A stretch of DNA of 64,000 nucleotides. Source: Coptis chinensis (lineage: Eukaryota > Streptophyta > Magnoliopsida > Ranunculales > Ranunculaceae). A program made the position numbers and the translations under genes. Positions within the stretch are counted from its first letter, which is position 1. Every line of letters starts with the position of its first letter. Of the stretch, positions 21,323-34,462 are shown piece by piece. A model generated the notes under the pieces. It was given only the letters and a program-made list of their open reading frames with translations. It searched no databases and had not been told where the DNA came from. The stretch spans positions 100,491,001-100,555,000 of the forward strand of contig CM027379.1 of NCBI GenBank assembly GCA_015680905.1, read 5' to 3'.

Positions 21323-22528
21323 TTATTTAATGACATTAATTAAATGAGATTCCTGATCGTCAGTCAATTGTGAAGAAATGATAACTGGGTGATGACCATC
21401 TGGATCAAGATGTACGTATTTTAATTCCGAAGGAAGAGGTTTTAAGTCAGGGGTGGGAGGAGTGGGTATTAAAGATTCTTGAGGAAAGTTGTCGTCCATG
21501 GAGTAAACAGATTGATGTTCATCCAAGTCATTGGACATCACGGTAGTAGGGTCAAATAGTGGTATTGACTCTAATAACTCGTTTACTTTTTGTGTATAAT
21601 CATCGTCCTCAAATTCAGAATCGCTAAAGGATAGAAATTGGTATACTTCATCGTCAGGAAAATAGTTTGTTAAACACTCTTGCACAATGCTGTCAACCCT
21701 TTTCACCTTACCATCAATGTTAGGCTCTGGAATTTGTTTCATCAACTTGAATATATTAACCTCGATCGAAAGATTTCCGAAGGACATGGTCATGGAACCA
21801 TCCCTACAGTTAATGAGAGCATTAGCAGTTGCTAAAAATGGACGTCCTAAGATGATAGGAATGGAATCACATGCAACTTCTGTATAAAAAATAACAAAGT
21901 CTACAGGATAGTAAAAGTCTTGGACTTTTACAAGGATGTTTTCCACAATTCCTTTTGGATACTTAATGGAACTATCAGCTAACTGTAGAGTCATGGTGGT
22001 AGGTTTAAGCTCATGAAGACCTAGTTGTTTAAATAAGTAATATGGAAGTAAGTTCACACTAGCTCCTAGATCTAGTAGTGTTGTAGCCGTATATTTATCA
22101 CCTAAGGTGCATGGAACTGTTGGTCTACCAGGGTCCTTGGATTTGACTATACCATTGTGTTCGGTGATGGATGGAAACTGTTCAGTGAGGAACGCTTGTT
22201 GAGGAACACTAGTTCTCCTTTTTGTGGTGCACATATCTTTCAGAAATTTTGCATGTTTTGGCAATAGCTTTAGGGCATCAAGAAAAGGCAAGTTGATTGT
22301 CAAATTCTGAAATGTTTCTTGAATTTCATCAAAAATTTCATCTGGTTTATTCTTTGCCAAACGGGCAGGAAACGGTGCCTTATGTCGGAATTTGGCATAG
22401 GGATCCGCTTTCTCATTTCCTAATTTTTGAATTGGGGACTTAGTTGGACTTGGTGCATCCATCGTAGGTTCATTATTGGAAGCAGATTCAGTGGAACTGT
22501 TAGATACCTTCATTTGATCATCTGGCAT
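21323..22528 (-). pseudogene. Athila-like aspartic protease region
   Basis: A 401-codon frame. The protease active site LLDLGASVNLLPYYLFKQLG is canonical for this group, with ILGRPFLATANALI downstream. It is preceded by the ETFQNLTINLPFLDALKLLP linker typical of Athila-type Gag-Pol and followed by an acidic stretch (FSDSEFEDDD). A short gap with a stop (21200-21320) separates it from RT. Confidence 0.85.
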
Positions 22529-24148
22529 CGAATTTGATTATCTACAGTTTTGCCAGATCGAATAGTGATTGCGTGCACTTCACCTTGGTTTGGAGTACTT
22601 GTACCAGGTGCATTGTTGAGTTCAAAGGCAGTGTTTGCGGGCTTAGGGTTTGGAACTGCTTGGCCCGAAAACACGCCTTTCTGACTCTTTTCTTGCGCTA
22701 ATTGTTGAAGTGATTGTTGGATAGATGTTAAAATTTGATATTGTTGGTTCATTTAAGCTAAGAAAGTCTCACTTGTCCTATCCATAACGAATGGCGTAGG
22801 TTGTGCAACAGGTACTAGTTCACGATTATTGCTGGGAAGTTGTTGATTATAGCCAGGATTTGGGTTGGCGGGAACAAGATTGCGGTTATTTTGATAGTTA
22901 GCATTAGAATTACTTTGAAATTGATTTTGATTTTGTTGGTATTGCTGATTATTTCCTTAGCGGTATGTAATAAAGTTGTTTGGTGGTCGAACAGGTGGAT
23001 TAGCAAAACTTGGAGGAGCCATCTGTGGTGGAGGTGGGCGCCAAGCAAAATTCGGATGTTGTCGCCAAGGTGTATTAGGAATGTTGAATGCACATGCCTC
23101 TTCTGATGGTTGAGAAGGGGAGGCATATAACAAGGGACAATAAGCATCAGGATGGTCAGGACTGAGACAAAGAACACATGGGGATGTGTCAACGTTCATG
23201 ACCTGTTTTGGGAGTTGATCGTTTACTTGAACTGCAAGGGCATCTACTTTTTTAGTGAGGGATTCTATCAAATTTTTTAATTCGGGATCTGGTTTTACCT
23301 CAAAAATAGATGTAGGTTTTGTAACAGTATCCTTGGATGACCTAGACGATCCAGTGTTACCCCAGTGGTTACCTCGTTTTGCTTGTTTGTCAAGAAAATT
23401 ATATGCTTCAGTCGCTCCTTTGTCCATGAAACAACCGCCGTTCATTATATCAAGTGTTTCTTTTTGATGATCGGAAAGTCCATTATAAAATGAACGAACA
23501 AGGACAACGGTATCTAGCTGATGATGAGGACATTCTAACAGAAGATTAGTAAATCGATTCCATGCTTCCGTAAAGGGTTCATGTGGATTTTGACGAAAGA
23601 ATTAAATTTTCTGAAGCATTTCAGTAGTTTTCTTTTGAGTATAAAATTGTAGCATGAAAGCTTGCACAAGTTTATTCTATGTGTCTATTGATTGTGGCGG
23701 TTGGCCTGCCAGCCAAAGTGACTAGCTAAAGTGAAAGGAAACAACCTTAGCAAGAGTTGTTCGGTAGAGACAGCGGGATGGTGAAATGTTGTGGCTACTT
23801 GCTGAATCCTACGGAGGTGATTGTACGGTTTCTTATGATCTAAACCATGATAAACAAGTAACAATCCAAAAACATTAGGCGGGATCTAAAATTGTCGTTA
23901 ATATCCTCGAGTTTGATGCAGGAAGATGGTCCTTCCTGTAATGCAGTATAGAAATCCGAAAGGGGCTTCTCAGCTGTTGGAGTTTCGTCAGCCATAACGA
24001 ATGAAGGGAATGGTGACAAGGGATCTTGATTATTTTGATTAATAGATGAAGAACTTTGTGGAGGTGAGAATTTACGTAAATGCTTATCGTATTTTCTCCT
24101 ACGATAAGTATGTTCAAATTCTTTAGTCGAACCAGACCTTAATCTCAT
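22510..24148 (-). pseudogene. Athila-like gag
   Basis: The ATG at 24148 starts MRLRSGSTKEF, the common first residues of this group, and MADETP follows at about residue 52. The capsid (retrotransposon gag) region is present between 23450 and 23760 (FYTQKKTTEMLQKI, PFTEAWNRFTNLLLECPHH, FYNGLSDHQKETLD) but with stops. A zinc knuckle of spacing CX2CX4HX4C (CVLCLSPDHPDAYC) lies near 23170. Part of the N-terminal capsid seems deleted near 23840-23880. Gag packages element RNA. Confidence 0.8.
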
Positions 24149-25500
24149 GCAAGTATAAAATTAGATATAATTTAGAGAAGGAACATATTATTACTTGAAT
24201 TTTATGATTATCTTGAAGCATTAAAGTTGAACACCGTAGGCCTGAGCTGTTGCTAACGTAGCAGTAAAGCTAGGGATACATGTACATAAACCAACAGCCA
24301 GGCACAAGAAAGATATATGAGGGAGGATTTCCGTGCAAGCACGGTTCTAATTAAGTAACCTCAATCTTACAAGTTTCTAGACACCGTTGGCATATGATTA
24401 AGATTTATGGAATTAAAATTTATGCAAGGTCTTAATTTAATTTATTAATTAATTAATTTATTTTTTGCAAGGGAGAAAGTATAATCATGCAAATACGACC
24501 TACTCATACATTACTAGATACAGTACCATGTGAAGATATTCTACCCATACGTATAGCAATACGAATAGGCAAGGTTGTATCATCAATAAATATTTCTATA
24601 CATACAGGCAAATACACATCAGTAATGATAGATATATATTTCGTATATGTACATCTACAGTAACAGGCAAATTGTAATCACTCATACGTATCGAGTTATA
24701 TTAGCATGCGAAGTTACTATACGTACACAAATATATACGACTAGGCTAAGATGTAACTAAACATGCAACGTACTAAAATATGACTCTTATATTGCATAAT
24801 AATTTGATTTTGTCAATACTCATTGAGATTGCAAGTGTCATATAGAGAGCAGCTTCACCCCGTAGGGTTTAGAAACAACTTACCCAACTCAGATTTTAAC
24901 CCTTATTGGAATGTTCTCCTCTTTCATGACAAAATCGACTTATTAAACAACATAGATTGCTTGTAAGTAGATAAATACTAAACATGCAACAACAGTTACT
25001 TATACGTATAGATAGAGATAACTATGCAAAACAGTACCATTAGTATGTATATATACATTAATATGCAATTCATAATCACTTAATCACATATATATATTCA
25101 CAGGCGTATTGACATGATTCATACATATTATTAACAGAATACGCAAAAGATAGTCCATAAACTATTATATAATAACTACATACATGGTACTCATGCAAAA
25201 ACAGTATAAACAATTTTTGGAACCTGTAGCGTCCCGCAAATCCGCCTTAGAAATGAAACAGTCGTTTCAACCCGTTGACGTCGTGAATCGCCAGAATATA
25301 TGTGAAGTAGCTTTCACAGGTGCAGAGAGTTAGGCCTGGTAATAAAACATGCTATAACAGGGGGTTCAGGTATGGAACAAGGGTAACCAACGCGCGTCTA
25401 ACCAGCGGACGCGAGTCCAGTATCGCGCACGCGCAGGATTCTTCCGAAGTCAGCCCAAATTTTTCCAACAATCTTATATTTGTGTATAGATTCTGTTTCA
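24149..25500 (-). other. 5' leader of the Athila-like element
   Basis: There is no coding frame. It is AT-rich, with recurring TACGTAT and TTGCCTRT words. The block 24790-24960, read on the minus strand, matches 32790-32945 on the plus strand (for example GAGAACATTCCAAYRAGGGT and CTGCTCTCTATATGACA). A CGCGCG-rich patch lies at 25388-25437. The expected primer binding site is absent, so the leader is truncated. Confidence 0.65.
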
Positions 25501-25689
25501 GGTTCTAAGTTATTATTCCTGTAAGTGTCACGAAAAATCCGATAGGGGTCAGGTCCAAAGCGCGGCAAAAGTTGAAAAAAAAAAAAACGAAGAAAAAACT
25601 AGAAACTGAAATGAATGAAAGGATGAGAGTGGGGGGTTTCCCCTTGGAGCATTTCCAGGTTGCTTGCACATATCCTTGGTTCATTAGAA

Positions 25690-27874
25690 TGGCATAGAGG
25701 CTTAAGAACAAGGTTGGAAAACTCGGTTAGAAGAAGGAAAGAAAACAAAGATTTCTCTAGTGTAAATATATGAAGACCCTATTCTCTCATACTCGTAAAT
25801 TTTAATTATCCATTTCCATTTTCTTGTACACTATCACCTAAGCCCCACAATACTTAAGAAAGACCTCTAGCTCAATTAGGAGTAGGGTGGTGTGATAATA
25901 AGTAGTAGACGTGATTGATCGACATCGGCTCTTCTGACTGTCATTGAGATGTGAGGAAACGTGTGCCCACTGCACACTGGAGTTAACAAAACCTGAGTGA
26001 ATTTTTTTTGAGTGAAATTGTGTTTTGACACATACTTGTGAGAACCTATTTAGGTACACTCTCCAAAGGATTCAAAAATAACCCTGCTAGTACATTTCAA
26101 TGAAAAGTTCACTGCATGCATGATCATATGTAGATGTTTTAATTATTGAATACATATTAACTTGAGTTTCAAAGAAATCAATCCTCGTTCCCTGCTAAGG
26201 AGATGTATGGATATCTGAGATTAATTTAGGAAATGAGTTTCTGTCACTGAGTCGTTGTAGTATAAATGAAGTTTGTGAGTATCTTCTCTGGAAAACTCTC
26301 ACGAGGCTATAACTCGTCCACTAGGGAATTCCTAGTGGTTTAAGGCCTTGTTGCATATGGTCAATGCAACCGCACTCTGTGAAATGAGAATTAGTTAGGA
26401 CTACACATTTTTGGCCACTTATCTGTTTTAATGTCTCTTCTTTGCTTGAGGACAAGCAAAGTGCTGTTTGGGGGTAGTGTGATAAGCACCCAAAAGTGTA
26501 TTATGAAACCCCGTTGAGACATATAAATTTGGTTAACTATGTGTTTAATAATCATGAAATAAATATGTTTTCATACTTTTGCGGTATTCGCGCATAAACA
26601 TGAAAATATGGTTTAAACCTGCAATAAAGCACGAGGAGCGACATGTATATGAATTCTTCCAAATCCGTTAAGCATCAAACTTCCGAAGCTCCTACCTCTT
26701 GAACCAGGACTCCGAATGCGACAAGTGAGCTGCTCAGACAATCAGGGCGATGAATTCTACGCATAGGCGGGAAGTTGTAAAATTGCCCAAAGACCGGACC
26801 GCCACTGAACTGCACATAGGACCCACTATACGAGCCCGCAAGATTGGATGAGTCATCAATCATGGAGCATGTCAAGACAAAAATGACAAATTATTGGTGC
26901 AAAGTTGACACCTTGCATGTAATTAATTAGATTAGGTGTTAATAGTGAAAAAAAGACAAGGTGTCACTTTGTTTTAATGTGGTGGATAAAAATAAAGTAA
27001 ATGTGGTTTGATGTTTCACATGGGAGGAAATGAGATGTCTCTCAAATAAAGAAGAAAACAAAACAAAGGGGGACACTCCATTTACTCCCTTGACTTCTTT
27101 TCCTTACCTTGTATTATTTTAGTTCTTTAGTCATTCTTATTATTTAGTTTTTTAGTTTTTAGGAAGAAAGCTTGTAATAGTTTTAATGGAGGAAAACTTT
27201 GGTTTTCTTCTAGAGAATAAATAAAAAGCAAGTGAGTTTAGTTAGTTTTTCTTCTTCCTCTTTCTCTCTCTCTTTTGTTCTTCAAGTTTGTAATCCTTTA
27301 TTCCTAGGATCATGAGCTAACTTCCCTTTTGGGGAGTTAATCCAACTCATGTGAGGGAAAATAAGTGTTGTTGGCTTGGTAGGTTGTTAGGAAGAACAAC
27401 TAGCACTACATCCTATCCCAAAATGATAGTTGGTGTAGTGTCTAGTTAGGAATCAAGTAATGAGCTTAGAGATAAGTCATCACTTGATTCCAATTGCTAA
27501 CATGTATAAGTTTAGAAATGAGCCATACATGTTAGGGATCAAGTTTTCTTCCATTAGGGCTTGTCTATGAGTCTATGAAGAATCAAATGAACCTTTTCAA
27601 ATCAACAACTAAATGTTATTTTCACATGAGGAGGATTAGCTCTCCACCTTTTCTTTGTTAAATTATATTTTGTCTTAGTTTCATATTTCGAATCTTAATG
27701 TTTTTCTTTAATGTTTAGGAAATAAACCTAGTATTAATATAAACTTACTCACTAGTTTCCTAAGAGTAGCAACCAAGTTGTAGTTGTCCTAACCTTTAGG
27801 TTGGTTCGATCCTTACTTCCACTTTACGATACGAAAATTCGTGAGTAAGGAACTTTGAGTTCGCTTTTGCATCA
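25690..27874 (+). mobile_element. 3' end of a related element in opposite orientation (3' UTR, PPT, LTR)
   Basis: The stretch 25690-26479 is an inverted copy of 10101-10890. It ends in the tract TTTGGGGGTAGTG followed by an LTR starting TGATAAGCACCCAAAAGTG at 26480 and ending near 27874. Only the last 0.8 kb of the internal region is present. The LTR has no coding content and an AATAAA at about 27220. Confidence 0.75.
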
Positions 27875-29240
27875 AATTAGATAATCAAATCTCTAAAGAC
27901 ATAGAAAAAGCCAATATCAAAATCCCTGATGATAATGCAAGAGTTTCTGAGTTAGTTGATAAAGGTAGATGGAATGACACCATCTGCAATCTACCTGAAG
28001 GACCTTTTAAGAACTCAATCCTGAGTACTAACATATTTAATGAGCTCTCTGAATATCATATTATTTAGACTCCAATTGCCTCGGGTGATTTCTCCACTAA
28101 GTCAGCTTATGATGGTCTTAGAAGAACAAGGGCTAAAGTGCCTTGGTATAGTCTAGTGTGGGGAAAATTAGTACTAACAAAGTTCTCCTTCAATGCATAT
28201 ATGGCAACTCTTTTATGGGAGTCTCCTTACCCAAGACAGGTTAGTCTACAAAAAGGTGTTGCCATCATCTTCTTGTTGTTTTTGCCAAGGCAATAAAGAA
28301 AACTCCAAACACCTTTTCTTTGATTGCCTATATTCTAAAGAAATGTGGAGTCGAGTTAAAACTTCTATTGGTCTCAATGCAAATGTCTCTCACTCTAATA
28401 GATAGAGAATGGTGTGATATTATGAACCTTTGTAGAGGAAACTCACCACCAGCAGAAATTTATAAGGTCTTTGTATGTGCAACTATTGGTTACATCTGGA
28501 AATAAAGGAATAACATGAGGTTCAATGGTGTATCTATGGAGGCTAAGGATGTAAGCCTTCTTCTCATGTCTGAGATGAAGCACTATATTGAAGTAAAGGT
28601 GGAAGACATCAAGGATTCGATGGCTATCAGAGTTCTAGTAGATAGAATTGGGTTAAAGTTTATATATAAGTAGAAACAAGTCACCCAATGTAATTGGATA
28701 CCCCCTCCCCCAGATCTCATTAAACTTAACTGTGATGGTGCTATAAATGTTGAAGGAGTTGGCTATGGAGGGATAGGAAGAGATGCAGAAGGAAATGTGG
28801 TGTTTGCTTTCTCTGGAGGTGGCTCTGTTAAATCTGTGTTATACCAGGAAATAAAAGCAATTCATATAGGTTTGTCTATAAGCCTATCTATAAATATAAT
28901 AAAGGTGGTAGTCAATTCTGACTCGTTGAAAGCAATCCAAATCACGAAAGGTATTGAAGCTGCACCCTGGAACTACTGGAACCTTGTCATGGCTATAAAA
29001 ATATCCGCTACCAACATGGAAGTGATTTCTTTTGTGCATGTATTCATAGAAGTGAATAGAGCTGCTAACTTTTTGGCTAAGTTATTAATAGATTGTAATT
29101 AGGAGCATATATCTTTATGTCCTCCCCTATGTAAAACCCTCTATGAGATAGTAGAGGAAGATGTAACAAGACTTTACTTGAGAATCTAATACAGGTGGAG
29201 GTCTGCCTAACCTCAGCAACATTTCTAAAAAAAAATAGTA
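27875..29240 (+). mobile_element. 5'-truncated LINE (zinc-RVT plus RNase H), 3' A-tail
   Basis: Sequence from the LTR end onwards reads the C-terminal part of a plant L1-type ORF2: LPEGPFKNSI and ASGDFSTKSAYDGLRRTRAK, the zf-RVT region (CCFCQGNKENSKHLFFDC), then RNase H (LNCDGAINVEGVGYGG, YQEIKAIHIGLSI, VNSDSLKAIQI, FIEVNRAANFLAKL) ending at 29101. Frameshifts lie near 28230-28400 and stops near 28500 and 28672. The tail has GGTCTGCCTAACCTCAGC then an A-run. No convincing target duplication was found. Confidence 0.85.
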
Positions 29241-29489
29241 AGTAAAATTTCACCTAGAAAATGAATTCAAACCTAATTTTTTTTATAGATATACTCTACT
29301 CACCATAACAATTATCTACACAAAATTTCATTTGGAAACCTCGATCAGAGCATAATCATTGTCTGATGGTTGCATTCGAATGAGCCTAAGTAAGCTTTAC
29401 ATGACATGTCAGTGCACGTACAATCTTGATATGGGTACAAGACAGTACCCAATGATCCATCGAGTTGATCGAATTCTAATATTTGGTCT

Positions 29490-31546
29490 TGATAAGCACC
29501 CAAAACTGTAATATAAAACCCCGTAGAGACATAGCATTTTGGTTAATTATGTGTTTAATAATAATAAATTAATGATATTTTCGTGCTTTTACAGGATTGA
29601 GCAATCAACGTGAAAATGAGGATAAAAGCCAGTATTTAAGCATGGAATAGTGTGTCTACATGAAGTATTTCGATTTAGCCCACGTGAAGCTTAATGAAGC
29701 CCGACTAAAGCCCAGGGAATCAAACAGGATAGTTCCAAGTCAGAACAGGATTAAAGCGCCAGAAAAACATCAGACTTCCGTAGCCCGTATTTGCTGAACC
29801 TGGACTCCAATGGCGAAAAATGAACCATCAGAAAGATCAGTACGGTGAGCTCTACACATAGGTGGGACTTTGTAAAAGGTCAACTTTTTGGACCCGCCAT
29901 TGGTAGAGGCATGAGAGACCCACTGTGCGGACCCACAGAATCTGGCAACCAAGCTCACACGTCAAGCTTCCGCACAAATCAAGCTGCAATAAAACCATGA
30001 AAGACTTTTGTGCATAACTTTGGCACAAAAGTCCTAATTGGTGGCATGATTAGGTGGCTTAATTAAGTGGCAAAAAAGTCCTAATTGGTGGCATGATTAG
30101 GTGGCAAACAAATTTATTTGATTTTGGCACAAAAATCCTGATTTATGGCTTAATTAGGTGGCTTAATGTCTTGATTATAAAAAAAATCAAGATTTCTCAT
30201 TTATAGATGCAGTTGGATGTTAGGATTCACGTAGATGTAAAGAAAATGAGCACTCTCATTTGCTATAAAAATATGTCTTCATGAGGAAGAAATAACTTTT
30301 GCTCCGTAGTTTAGTTTTGTTCTAGAATTTAAAAGTTTACATGTAAGGTTTCTAGTAATGTAATTTGTTTTATATTTAAGTTGTTAACAAAAATCTTTTT
30401 TATGTCTTTACATGTACTCCAATAAAATCTTTATATCTAAATTAGAGGTTTATGTCTTTTTGCTATTTCATTTAACAACCATTAGATTTCTTTTTTTTTT
30501 AAAAAATTTTAAGCTGGGGTTAGGCAGACCCCTACTTGCATTAATCAACCAAATCTTACATATATGTTACCCGCTGCATCCTCCTCGACAAACTTATATA
30601 AATCTCTCTCTAGAGGAGGACCAACATGCAAAATATCCCTTACATGGGATCTAGAGAGTCCTGCAAGATGATCTGCGACTCTATTGGTCTCCCGATATAC
30701 ATGTACAAAAATACAGCTTATAAAGTTGGACGACATTTCTAAGATATGAGTTAACACATCGAGACAGTTCCAAGGAGGCTTTGCCAGTTTTGTTATCATT
30801 TGGATTGCTAGAAGCGAGTCTGACGCCACATCTACATTCCCAAAACCCATCTCTATGCATCTGCCCAGCCCAACCCCGATAGCTTTCAGCTCCTGGAATA
30901 GGACTGATCGCTCGCCACCACTACCAGAAAACGCTGTCAAAACTTCTCCCTTGCAATTCCTGATTGCTCCACCATGCCCTGTACCCTCTCCTGTCATTGA
31001 CCCATCCGTATTCAGCTTGACTCGATCTTGTTCTGGCGGGATCCATTGGCAGTGCTGTTGTGTCGCTCTTTGGAACTTGACCTGGATGCTGATAGCCTGA
31101 GCCAACCTTCTGGCTTCAGTTGTGTCCTCCATTTCCAATACTTGTACATGGATGTAGGTTTTCATATTCCTTAGGACTCTTCTCAAAACCACTGATGCTG
31201 GTCTTTCCTGATTTTGAAACCTACGCGCATTTCGCTCTTTCCAGATTCCATCAACTGCCGCGCAAATGAAGCTCTTAGATTTCTTTATTAGGTTCACATT
31301 TTTAGCAACTTGCATACTAAGTCACATAGGAAAATAGGTTTAAATAATATTTGTAAAATCCTGCTCACATAAGTTCCTCTTAGAGAAATCTCCGTTTGGT
31401 TTTCAACTTGAGTTCTAGCATTTTGGTTTGGAACGAAACCCTTGCCCGAAATAAATTACAACATACACGTGAGCGAGGTATTTGAATGGTCGTATTTAAG
31501 TGTGTATAAGAATTGATTTTTTACACGTGCAAAAGTGCGATTATCA
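29490..31546 (+). repeat. 5' LTR of a plus-strand Athila-like element (with LINE insert)
   Basis: It begins TGATAAGCACCCAAAACTGT and ends ...GCGATTATCA just before a primer site. Without the LINE it is about 1.26 kb. It contains a local duplication (about 30024-30115) of CCTAATTGGTGGCATGATTA. It matches the LTRs at 8495-10100 and 26480-27874 at its start and in the CCGTATTTGCTGAACCTGGA region. Confidence 0.75.
30494..31274 (-). mobile_element. 5'-truncated LINE in the LTR, 12-bp TSD
   Basis: TTAGATTTCTTT occurs at 30482-30493, beside the T-run, and at 31275-31286, bracketing a minus-strand insert. The insert holds one open frame of about 240 codons: an N-terminal SFICAAVDGIWKERNARRF piece, then RNase H (LNTDGSMTGEGTGHGG, LFQELKAIGVGLGRC, ASDSLLAIQMI, VYRETNRVADHLAGL) and the end DAAGNIYVRFG at 30545. 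The frame has no stop, so this is a young copy. Frame sequence beyond 31275 belongs to the target. Confidence 0.95.
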
Positions 31547-31547
31547 A

Positions 31548-31561
31548 TTGGCACCGTTGCC
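31548..31561 (+). promoter_or_regulatory. Primer binding site, tRNA-Asp-like, degenerate
   Basis: TTGGCACCGTTGCC starts two bases after the LTR end. Plant tRNA-Asp ends GGCAACGGCGCCA, whose complement is TGGCGCCGTTGCC; here one G has become A and homology stops after GCC. Confidence 0.75.
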
Positions 31562-32683
31562 ATCCTAAATGGTCGAGAAACAACATATCAAGTGGGAAAA
31601 GCTCCACGGAACCCCCTTTAATCTCTTTCATTTTTTTTACTTTCCTGTTTGTTCAAATTTGATCAATGTCTAATTAATATATATTTACATCAATTCAGTA
31701 CATTAGTTAGTCTAATAAATTTGATTAATAGATTTAATTAGTGTAATTTTGGTGATTATACAGGGTATTGGTATTATGCACAAAACGTCGAAAAGGTTTC
31801 GGTTTCAGGCTAATTGGAATTTATGTAAAAGTGGTCGTGAAGTAGTAGAGAATTAAAGATTTGAATGGAAGGAAACACATTGCAACCAAAGAAGTAATAC
31901 ATCTGTTAAGGGCTAATTAGCTATCTACTTTTTAACATTGTGCCACGAGGTTAAGTTTACCACTCCTTTTAAATCTTACTTTATATCTTAACCTTGTACC
32001 ACGAGGTTCATTTTAGTCTTGCTGACTCTCCAATAACTAGTAATCCAAAGTCAACCCATGAGAACCAACATTTGAACCAAAACGCCCACGCCCTTCATTA
32101 TACTTGGATTCCATGGCGCACGCCCTTCATCTTCATCTCATACAGAAGACAGAAGCAACAGCTCCTTTAATTCCAGCAGCAGAAAAGTTCGAGACTTGAA
32201 CCAATCAAACCACGCAGCCAACCCCACCATAAACCTAGCTACTCCATAACTCCGAAGCGCGCCCGCGCCCGCGATTAACCTGTGAAGAGCGCCCACGCTC
32301 TCAATCCAGTAAAAATAATTGCCCGCATACCAAAAGTACCAAGCGCACCCCACGCCTCAGGTTGCCTATTTCAGAGCGCGCCCGCGCTCCATGAAATACT
32401 GATCAGGTTGAATTTTTGTGAGGACTTCCCAATTCACTTCTCGGACCCTGGAACATTACTTGTATTGTGTTCCAGCAGCATAAGAACGTGGAACAGGACT
32501 ATTGAAGGCGCTATTTATAAGCGTAGCACGGGCATTTCCAGGTTTCAACTCTTAACACTCGTGTTTCTTAATATTACCATGTTGTATATTCTTATTTGCA
32601 TGATAACCTATATATACGCATGCGTGGAATTTGTTTCCAGGTTTCAACTCTTAACACTCGTGTTTCTTAATATATACGCATGA

Positions 32684-32722
<39 letters not shown>

Positions 32723-33130
32723 GTATCAGTGGACGTTGTTGCATGCTTAGCATCTATCTATATATGAGTGCACTGTTTTGTTCAATAATTTGATTTTGTC
32801 TTGAAAGATGAGAACATTCCAACGAGGGTTAAAATCTGAATTGGGTATGTTGTTTCTAAGCTCTTCAGTGTGAAACTGCTCTCTATATGACATTCACAAT
32901 CTTACTAAGTATTGACGAAATCAAATTATTATGCAAAATATGTGTCGTTTAGAGTAGTATATTATTTTACGTTGTCTGTTTAGTTTTTACGTATGTAGTC
33001 CATTTTTGCCTAGTAGTATATATATACGTGTGAGTGGTTTCGACTTGCCTATTAACGTAGATATACGTATACGTAATATATATTTGCCTATTAGCCTCTA
33101 TATACGTATTAGTACGTATCCCCTGAATGC
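31562..33130 (+). other. 5' leader of the plus-strand Athila-like element
   Basis: Non-coding. It contains GCGCCCGCGC-rich segments (32256-32392), a duplicated block ending TTTCAACTCTTAACACTCGT (32545 and 32640), a (TA)n tract (32685-32718), a block shared with 24790-24960, and TTGCCTATTA/TACGTAT words. It should lead into gag, but no gag can be found after it. Confidence 0.6.
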
Positions 33131-34462
33131 TAGAGGAATCAAACCCTAATTGCGTAGTTCAAGGGTGGATATCTCTCCTTTTTTATAGGAGAGAGTTATG
33201 AGTCCTAGGGTTAACGTTTACTTCACCTCGTGTGGGTTCCTTTCCTTCTTAGGACTTTGTTTTCCTATTAGGAATCAACCTCATTTGGAAGTTTGAATCT
33301 GGATAACATCCTATTCAGTGTGAGTTCCCTTCTTAGTTATGATAACTCTTCTCTAGATAGAAGGTTATCCCTAAGGGGCAACTCCCACAATATGTCTCCA
33401 AAATTCCTTCCTTATCATCAAGAACCACCCTTTTATGTTTCTTTCAGTTCAGGACCTATCAGTTCCTAACGACTTGGAGAATGCTCTTGCTTAGACGCGG
33501 TTCATCACGTGACAAGCACATGCCACGTACTAAAGTTACGTGATAAGCACGAGCTCACTTAATCTCAGACTGGTCTGTTCTGATGGTTCTCGTCTCATGA
33601 TAAGGATTATCTGCATGTATAGTCTTAAGGTATTTAACCCACCACGTGACACTTAGATACTAGAAGGAAATCCCCCTACACAGTTTATCAAAATTGGAAC
33701 AAAACTGCTATGAGATCAACATATTAATAAGCACTTATGCCAATCAATCAATGTTTTTCATTAGTTATATACACGAAGATTAATAGTCACACAAATGCAA
33801 AGGACATTGTTTTAGTGCAGACAAATCATACATATATTGCTAGAAAACTAGATCTTCATACTTTTCGTATAATTTTCAGCCAATTATGTAAATAAATGTA
33901 TAAAAGAAAGCACCACATGCCAATGATATATGATTATGAGAACAAAAATATGATATGGCAAATGTATTGTAAAAGAACGCATTTAGACTTGCAAAGGCAC
34001 CTCTCCTCGTTCTCTTCCATCGGTTCCTTCCAAATCCATGACAATAGTACAAGATTCAATACCAGCACAATTTGCCATCCAAATTCCTTTAGTCGTTTGA
34101 TTTCTGAAAAGGACTTACTAAGTCACCTAATGCTTAATCATAAAAAATCGGTTGGAATGTGGTAAGCTTTAAGACTAACATTACAAAGGTCAAACACTTA
34201 CATCCCTCTAGAAGCATCCATCTCCCTAAACTTAGTTCCAAAGAGATGATTCAAAAGAGTGCTCTTCCCTGGCAAAATTATGGAAAAGATTATACAACTT
34301 GATGTATCCATTTCGGTTTGACTGATGTATGAAACAGTATTAAGGTAATAAATGTTAGAGCGCGCAAGTGGAAGCTGAGCAATTAATATTGATTTAAAAA
34401 TGAATGAATCGATGATATGTGTTGAGATGCACACCCCCATTAGGGTTGTGCAGAGCTCCTAG
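33131..34462. other. Unassigned sequence
   Basis: No supportable gene or repeat. Two CACGTG words occur (33508 and 33643). Short open frames have no family features. Confidence 0.3.

Noticed and set aside
31548..31561. tRNA gene fragment
   Set aside because: The short tRNA-Asp match sits exactly at an LTR end, so it is a primer binding site.
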